64,000 nucleotides of DNA, taken from NCBI RefSeq assembly GCF_025989185.1, contig NZ_JAPDNT010000002.1, positions 1 to 64,000 on the forward strand, read 5' to 3'. Origin of the DNA: Limobrevibacterium gyesilva. Lineage in GTDB: Bacteria; Pseudomonadota; Alphaproteobacteria; Acetobacterales; Acetobacteraceae. Positions 58,273-64,000 of this stretch are shown here, in pieces (the stretch's first letter is position 1; each line of letters starts with the position of its first letter). The notes beneath the pieces were generated by a model that made no database searches, was not told the DNA's origin, and was given only the letters and a program-made list of their open reading frames with translations. The translations under genes were made by a program, and so were the position numbers.

Positions 58273-59892
58273 GTGAGCTACGCTGACATCCTGATTCATG
58301 GCGGGCGTATCTTCCGTGGCCTGCGCGAAGGTTTTGCCGAGGCGGCCGCCGTGCATGGCGGGCGCATCGTCGCCGCCGGCGCATCCGACGCGGTGGCCGC
58401 GCTGGCCGGGCCGCGCACGCGGCGCATCGACCTCGGCGGCTGCGTCGCCATTCCCGCCTTCAACGACGCCCACCAGCATCTGCTGCCGCTGGGCGTGAGC
58501 ATGGCGCATGTGAACCTGCGCGCCGAGGAAGTCTGCAGCCTCGACGAATTGCTGCGCCGCATCCGCGACGCCGCGCGCCAGGCCCCGAAGGGCGCCTGGG
58601 TGCTGGGCCGCGGCTACGACCACGGCGAGCTCGATGTCGGCCGCCATCCGACGGAAGCGGAACTCACCGCCGCGGCCCCGGACAATCCGGTGTTCATCGT
58701 GCGCACCTGCGGCCATATGGGCGTCGCCAATGCCGCCGCCCTGCAGCTTGCCGGTGTCGGCCACAACACGCCCGACCCCGAAGGCGGCGTGATCGAACGC
58801 CGCGCCGGCGCGCTGACCGGGCTGTTCCAGGAACGCGCCATGGGCCTGATCCGCGGCCGCATCCCCGAGCCCGACGACGCGCAGCTCGTCGACGCCATCG
58901 AGCGCGCCGGCACGCATATGGTGGAGCAGGGCTTCACCAGCGTGATGGACGCGAATGTCGGCATGATCGCGGGCCTGCGCGAGGTCGACGCGTATCGCGC
59001 GGCGCACGCCGACGGGCGGCTGCCGGTGCGCACCTGGATCTGCCTCGCCGGCAACCCCGAAGGCATCGCCGATGCCGCGTGGCAGCAGGGCATCCGCCCG
59101 ATGCAGGGCGACGACATGCTGCGCTTCGGCGCCATGAAGGTGTTTGCCGACGGGTCCGCCGGAGGGCTGACCGCCGCCATGAGCGAGCCCTACGTGCAAG
59201 GCGGCACCGGCGTGTTCTGCTTCCCCGACGCAGCGATGCACGGCCTGCTCGCGAAATATCATGCGCAAGGCTGGCAGCTCGCCATCCACGCCATCGGCGA
59301 CGCGGCCATCGAGCAGGTGCTGTCGGGCATGGAGGCGGCCGACACTGCGGACCTTCCGGCCGCCGGGCGGCGCCACCGCATCGAGCATTGCGGCTTCCTG
59401 TCGCCCGCGCAGATCGCGCGCATGGCCGCGCGCGGGATCGAGCCGGTGCCGCAGCCAATCTTCATGTACGAGTTCGGCGACCTCTATGTGCGCAATCTCG
59501 GCCTGGCGCGCGCGGAATCCGCCTATCCCATGCGCACCTGGCTCGATGCCGGCCAGCACCCGGCGGCGAGTTCCGACGCGCCGGTTTCCAGCACCGATCC
59601 GTTCCGCAACATCTACACCCAGGTCACGCGCCGCACCAACCGCGGCACCGTGCTGGGGGCCGACCAGGTGCTGACGGTGCAAGAGGCCGTGCACTGCTAC
59701 ACCTATTGCGGCGCCTACACCCAGTTCGCCGAGGACCGGAAGGGCCGCATCCTGCCGGGCATGCTGGCCGACATCACCGTGCTGTCGAAGGACATCTTCA
59801 CCGCCGAGCCGGCCGACATCCTGACCACCGAGGCCGACCTCGTGCTGCGCGGCGGCCGCGCCGTGTTCGACCGCCACGGCGTGCTCGCGTAA
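58273..59892 (+). CDS. Amidohydrolase family protein (YtcJ-like)
   Basis: The 539-residue metal-dependent hydrolase starts at a GTG. The first metal site is NDAHQHLLP (HxH), further ligands are in AIHAIGDAAIE and RIEHCGFL (His), and SSDAPVSSTDP gives the late Asp. The layout is that of YtcJ-type enzymes, which include N-substituted formamide deformylases and other amide hydrolases. It is the first gene of the rightward block to the window edge and would cleave an amide or cyclic C-N bond. No signal peptide is seen, so it is cytoplasmic. Confidence 0.88.
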   Translation: MSYADILIHGGRIFRGLREGFAEAAAVHGGRIVAAGASDAVAALAGPRTRRIDLGGCVAIPAFNDAHQHLLPLGVSMAHVNLRAEEVCSLDELLRRIRDAARQAPKGAWVLGRGYDHGELDVGRHPTEAELTAAAPDNPVFIVRTCGHMGVANAAALQLAGVGHNTPDPEGGVIERRAGALTGLFQERAMGLIRGRIPEPDDAQLVDAIERAGTHMVEQGFTSVMDANVGMIAGLREVDAYRAAHADGRLPVRTWICLAGNPEGIADAAWQQGIRPMQGDDMLRFGAMKVFADGSAGGLTAAMSEPYVQGGTGVFCFPDAAMHGLLAKYHAQGWQLAIHAIGDAAIEQVLSGMEAADTADLPAAGRRHRIEHCGFLSPAQIARMAARGIEPVPQPIFMYEFGDLYVRNLGLARAESAYPMRTWLDAGQHPAASSDAPVSSTDPFRNIYTQVTRRTNRGTVLGADQVLTVQEAVHCYTYCGAYTQFAEDRKGRILPGMLADITVLSKDIFTAEPADILTTEADLVLRGGRAVFDRHGVLA

Positions 59893-60046
59893 GGCATGCT
59901 GCGTCCGGCCAAAGACGCCCGCGGCATGGCCATCGGCGCCAACATTCCGCTGGCGCGGGCAGTGGGCAGGACCACTGGCCCGGCGCGGAAACCGATGGGC
60001 GCGGCGCCGACCTGGCCCCTGGCCGCAGATAGGCTGTGGAACCCGC

Positions 60047-60074
60047 TTGTGCGCGGGCGGACGGCATCTATGGT
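60047..60074 (+). promoter_or_regulatory. Candidate promoter of the second amidohydrolase gene
   Basis: TTGTGC (60047-60052) and TATGGT (60069-60074) with a 16-base spacer lie in the 233-base gap before the ATG at 60126. The rest of that gap shows no gene. Confidence 0.35.
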
Positions 60075-60125
60075 GTCGGGACCTGCAAGGGCCTCGGCAT
60101 TTCTCTCGCGAAGATGGGGTAGGGC

Positions 60126-61559
60126 ATGGCCACGACGCTGATCCGCAACGCCGAGTTCGTCATCGCCTGGGACGCCGGCAGCCAAAGCCACGTCTACATG
60201 CCCGATGCCGACGTGGCCTACGAGGACGGCGTGATCCGCTTCGTCGGCCGTGGCTACGACGGCGCGGCCGACACGGTGATCGACGGGCGCGGCTTCATGG
60301 CCATGCCGGGCCTGGTGAACATCCATTCCCACCCGTCCAGCGAGCCCATGAACAAGGGGCTCACGGACGAGGTGGGAACGCCCGGTCTCTACAACTCGTC
60401 GCTCTACGAATACCTGCCGATCTTCCGCGGCGACGCCGAGGCGGTGCCCAACTGCGTGCGCGTCGCCCTCAGCGAGCTGCTGCTGTCCGGTGTCACCACC
60501 GTCGCCGACCTGTCCATGGCACATCCCGGCTGGCTCGACCTGCTGGCCGAGAGCGGCATGCGTGTCTGCGTGGCGCCGATGTTCCGCTCCGCGCGCTGGT
60601 ACACGAAGAACGGCCATCTCGTGGAATACGCCTGGGACGAGGCGTCCGGCGAGAAGCAGATGGCCGAGGCCTTCACGCTGATCGAGCGCGCCGAGCAACA
60701 CCCGTCCGGCCGGCTGTTCGGCATGGTGGTGCCGGCGCAGATCGACACCTGCAGCGAGACGCTGTTGAAGGACAGCTTCACCGAGGCGAAGGCGAGGGGG
60801 CTGTCCTGGCAGATCCACGCGGCCCAGTCGGTCACCGAGTTCCACGAGATCACCCGCCGGCACGGCCACACCCCGATCGGCTGGCTCGACCACCTAGGCC
60901 TGCTGTCGGAGCGCAGCATCATCGGCCACGGCATCTTCCTCGACGACCATCCCTCCACCCGCTGGCACACCGACCGCGACATGGCGCGGCTGGCGGAGAC
61001 CGGCACCACGGTGGCGCATTGCCCCACCGTGTTCGCGCGCCGCGGCATCTCGCTGAAGGATTTCGGCCGCTACCGCCGCGCTGGCGTGAACATGGGCGTG
61101 GGCACCGACACCTATCCGCACAACATGCTCGATGAGCTGCGGCTGGTCGCCTATATCGCCCGCACCCAGGCCACCAACCCGCGCACCATGAGCAGCGCCG
61201 ACCTGTTCGAGGCCGCGACCATCGGCGGCGCCCGCGCGCTCGGCCGCGAGGATATCGGCCGTCTCGCCCCGCGCTGCCGGGCCGACATCGTGCTGGTGGA
61301 CGTGACCCATCCGCGCATGCGCCCGGCCCGCGACCCGCTGCGCAGCCTGATCTATGCCGCCGGCGACCGCGCCGTGCACACGGTCATCGTGGACGGGCAG
61401 AAGGTGGTCGATGCCGGCCGCCTGCTGACGATCGACTACGAGCAGGCCGCCGCGGCCTTGCATGAGGCGCAGAAACGCGTCATGGCGAATGTGCCCAATC
61501 TCGATTGGGCGCACCGGCACGTCGACGAAATCAGCCCACCCACTTTCCGGACCATCTAG
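60126..61559 (+). CDS. Amidohydrolase family protein (chlorohydrolase/deaminase type)
   Basis: The 477-residue enzyme resembles the AtzA/TrzA/guanine-deaminase group. Metal ligands are seen in [16 protein letters not shown] (HxH), [10 protein letters not shown] (His), [10 protein letters not shown] (His) and [12 protein letters not shown] (Asp). These enzymes deaminate or hydrolyse ring compounds such as purines, pyrimidines and triazines. The gene ends 14 bases before the ABC ATPase pair and is probably in one operon with it. With a deaminase, an importer and an alcohol dehydrogenase, the block points to use of a nitrogen compound. Confidence 0.9.
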   Translation: MATTLIRNAEFVIAWDAGSQSHVYMPDADVAYEDGVIRFVGRGYDGAADTVIDGRGFMAMPGLVNIHSHPSSEPMNKGLTDEVGTPGLYNSSLYEYLPIFRGDAEAVPNCVRVALSELLLSGVTTVADLSMAHPGWLDLLAESGMRVCVAPMFRSARWYTKNGHLVEYAWDEASGEKQMAEAFTLIERAEQHPSGRLFGMVVPAQIDTCSETLLKDSFTEAKARGLSWQIHAAQSVTEFHEITRRHGHTPIGWLDHLGLLSERSIIGHGIFLDDHPSTRWHTDRDMARLAETGTTVAHCPTVFARRGISLKDFGRYRRAGVNMGVGTDTYPHNMLDELRLVAYIARTQATNPRTMSSADLFEAATIGGARALGREDIGRLAPRCRADIVLVDVTHPRMRPARDPLRSLIYAAGDRAVHTVIVDGQKVVDAGRLLTIDYEQAAAALHEAQKRVMANVPNLDWAHRHVDEISPPTFRTI

Positions 61560-61573
61560 GCCTTCAGGACAGC

Positions 61574-62568
<995 letters not shown>

Positions 62569-62569
<1 letters not shown>

Positions 62570-63651
62570 TGAGCACGCCGTTGCTCGAGGTCGAGAACCT
62601 CGCCAAGCACTACCCGGTGAAGCGCGGCCTGGTGATGGCCAAGACCGTGGGCATGGTGCGCGCGGTCGACGGCGTGTCGTTCTCGCTCGATCGCGGCGAG
62701 ACCCTGGCGCTGGTGGGCGAATCCGGCTGCGGCAAGTCCACCACCGCACGGCTGGTGCTGCGCCTGATCGAGCCCAGCGCCGGCACGGTGCGCTTCGAGG
62801 GCACGGATATCACCGCGATGTCCGGCCAACCGCTGCGCCGGCTGCGCCGGCGCATGCAGATCGTGTTCCAGGACCCGTTCGCCTCGCTCAACCCGCGCAT
62901 GACCGTGGGCGATATCCTCGAAGAGCCGCTGATCGTGCACGAGATCGGCGACCGCATGGCGCGGCGGGCGCGGGTGAACCAGCTGCTCGGCCTGGTCGGC
63001 CTGGCCAGCTACCACGCCCAGCGCTACCCGCACGAGTTCTCCGGCGGCCAACGCCAGCGCATCGGCATCGCCCGTGCGCTCGCCGTCGAGCCGGCGCTGG
63101 TGGTGTGCGACGAGCCGGTCTCGGCACTCGACGTGTCGATCCAGGCGCAGGTGGTGAACCTGCTGAAGGACCTGCAGGCGCGGCTCGGCCTGTCCTACCT
63201 GTTCATCGCCCATGATCTCGCGGTGGTGAAGCACATGGCCGACCGGGTGGCGGTGATGTATCTCGGCAAGATCGTCGAGGTCGCGCCCAAGGACGCGCTG
63301 TTCGCCAATCCGCGCCACCCCTACACGCGCACCCTGCTGCTGGCGATCCCGCGCCCCGATCCGCATCGCCGCGGCGCCAAGCAGTTGCCGGGCGGCGATA
63401 TGCCCAGCCCGATGAACCCGCCCCCGGGATGCCGGTTCCACACGCGCTGCCCGTTCGCGACCGATATCTGCAAGTCCGAGGACCCGCCGCTGCGCGCCAT
63501 CGAGTCCGGGCACATGACCGCCTGCCATCACGCCGAGACACTGCCCGCCGCCGTCGCCGCGGAGGGCGTACACGCCGCCAGCCCCGCGGCGGCGCTGCGT
63601 CTTGCGCTCTACGCGGAACGGCGTGGCCGCATCACCGCGACGGCAGGTTAG
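62569..63651 (+). CDS. Peptide-type ABC transporter ATP-binding protein, DppF-like (second set)
   Basis: The 360-residue ATPase shows Walker [27 protein letters not shown], signature [27 protein letters not shown] and the Cys domain ([22 protein letters not shown]). It pairs with the ATPase overlapping its start. The last 40 residues are an Ala-rich tail longer than in its counterpart at 42925. It is followed 52 bases later by the alcohol dehydrogenase gene. Confidence 0.95.
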
Positions 63652-63703
63652 CCGCGCATCCGAGACCGCGGCGGCATGGCCCGCCGTGACGAGAGGAAGA
63701 GAA

Positions 63704-64000
63704 ATGTCGTTCAACCTGGTCGCGCCCCGCTTCATGCTGGTGGGTGGCGGCGCCGTCGCCGAAGTGGCCTCGGTGCTGCAGAAATTCGGGCTGACGCGCC
63801 CGCTGGTGGTGACCGACCCGTTCATGGTCTCCTCCGGCCTGGTGCGCCGCTGCATCGATCCGCTGGAAGCCGCGGGCATCAAGGTCACGGTGTTCAGCGA
63901 TACCGTTCCGGAACCGACCGATACCGTGGTGAAAGCGGGCGTCGCCTCCCTGCGCCAGGGCGACCATGACTGCCTGATCGGCTTCGGCGGCGGCTCGCCC
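63704..64000 (+). CDS. Iron-containing alcohol dehydrogenase, 3' end beyond the window
   Basis: The first 99 residues are visible and the frame is open to the last base. The N-terminal NAD-binding half of a group III, iron-type alcohol dehydrogenase is recognisable: PLVVTDPFMVSSG, VFSDTVPEPT and GFGGGSP. AGAGGAAGAG precedes the ATG. Members oxidise alcohols or reduce aldehydes and maleylacetate; which is not clear from this part. It belongs to the rightward catabolic block starting at 58273. Confidence 0.9.
   Translation, partial: MSFNLVAPRFMLVGGGAVAEVASVLQKFGLTRPLVVTDPFMVSSGLVRRCIDPLEAAGIKVTVFSDTVPEPTDTVVKAGVASLRQGDHDCLIGFGGGSP

Noticed and set aside
61559-61573. TTCAGGACA after an amidohydrolase stop as another repeat end
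   Set aside because: There is no matching second end; the AGGA is simply the ribosome site of the next gene.

Overview
The window is about 64 kb of very GC-rich, gene-dense DNA from a chromosome, most likely an alphaproteobacterium and plausibly an Acetobacteraceae/Rhodospirillales member. The basis is the gene order trpG-trpD-trpC-moaC-moeA-lexA next to comEC, a GTTC-N7-GTTC SOS box in front of lexA, and the abundance of Tat-exported peptide-type binding proteins, molybdenum hydroxylases and amidohydrolases. No rRNA, tRNA, CRISPR array, phage gene or transposase gene was seen.

Layout. 1-8760: the end of comEC, a small secreted protein, ggt, lexA, and a tryptophan/molybdenum-cofactor operon read leftwards. 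8943-14613: a YibQ-type deacetylase, an ACT-domain regulator, glpK and a hybrid histidine kinase; three copies of a small CTAG-targeted inverted-repeat element sit here, each providing the TAG stop codon of a neighbouring gene. 14628-20107: a leftward operon of amidase, class II aldolase, M20 peptidase and a FetAB-type ABC transporter joined by four-base overlaps, plus a membrane protein. 20212-26869: an orphan binding protein, an outer-membrane efflux lipoprotein, a membrane protein and an orphan CoxL-type molybdenum hydroxylase. 27342-33821: envelope functions (GT61, MFS exporter, MepA, two GT2 enzymes, GtrA).

34001-47875 is the most striking block: eleven genes on one strand coding for a beta-hydroxyacid dehydrogenase, an aldehyde dehydrogenase, two paralogous binding proteins, a complete peptide-type ABC importer (two permeases, two ATPases) and a three-subunit molybdenum hydroxylase. 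It reads as one uptake-and-oxidation pathway for an unknown, probably nitrogenous, substrate. The moaC and moeA genes of the same window make the cofactor such an enzyme needs.

47963-56576 holds an MDR reductase, a NIPSNAP protein, two FAD amine/amino-acid oxidoreductases, a secreted acid phosphatase, an Asp/Glu-racemase-like protein, an RraA-like aldolase and a MATE exporter whose start codon lies inside a perfect SOS box. 56693-64000 holds a porin diverging from a second catabolic block: two amidohydrolases, a second pair of peptide-ABC ATPases with no binding protein or permease in view, and the start of an iron-containing alcohol dehydrogenase that runs off the right edge.

Functions are inferred from protein motifs read by eye; substrates of the transporters and oxidoreductases are not determined by the sequence.
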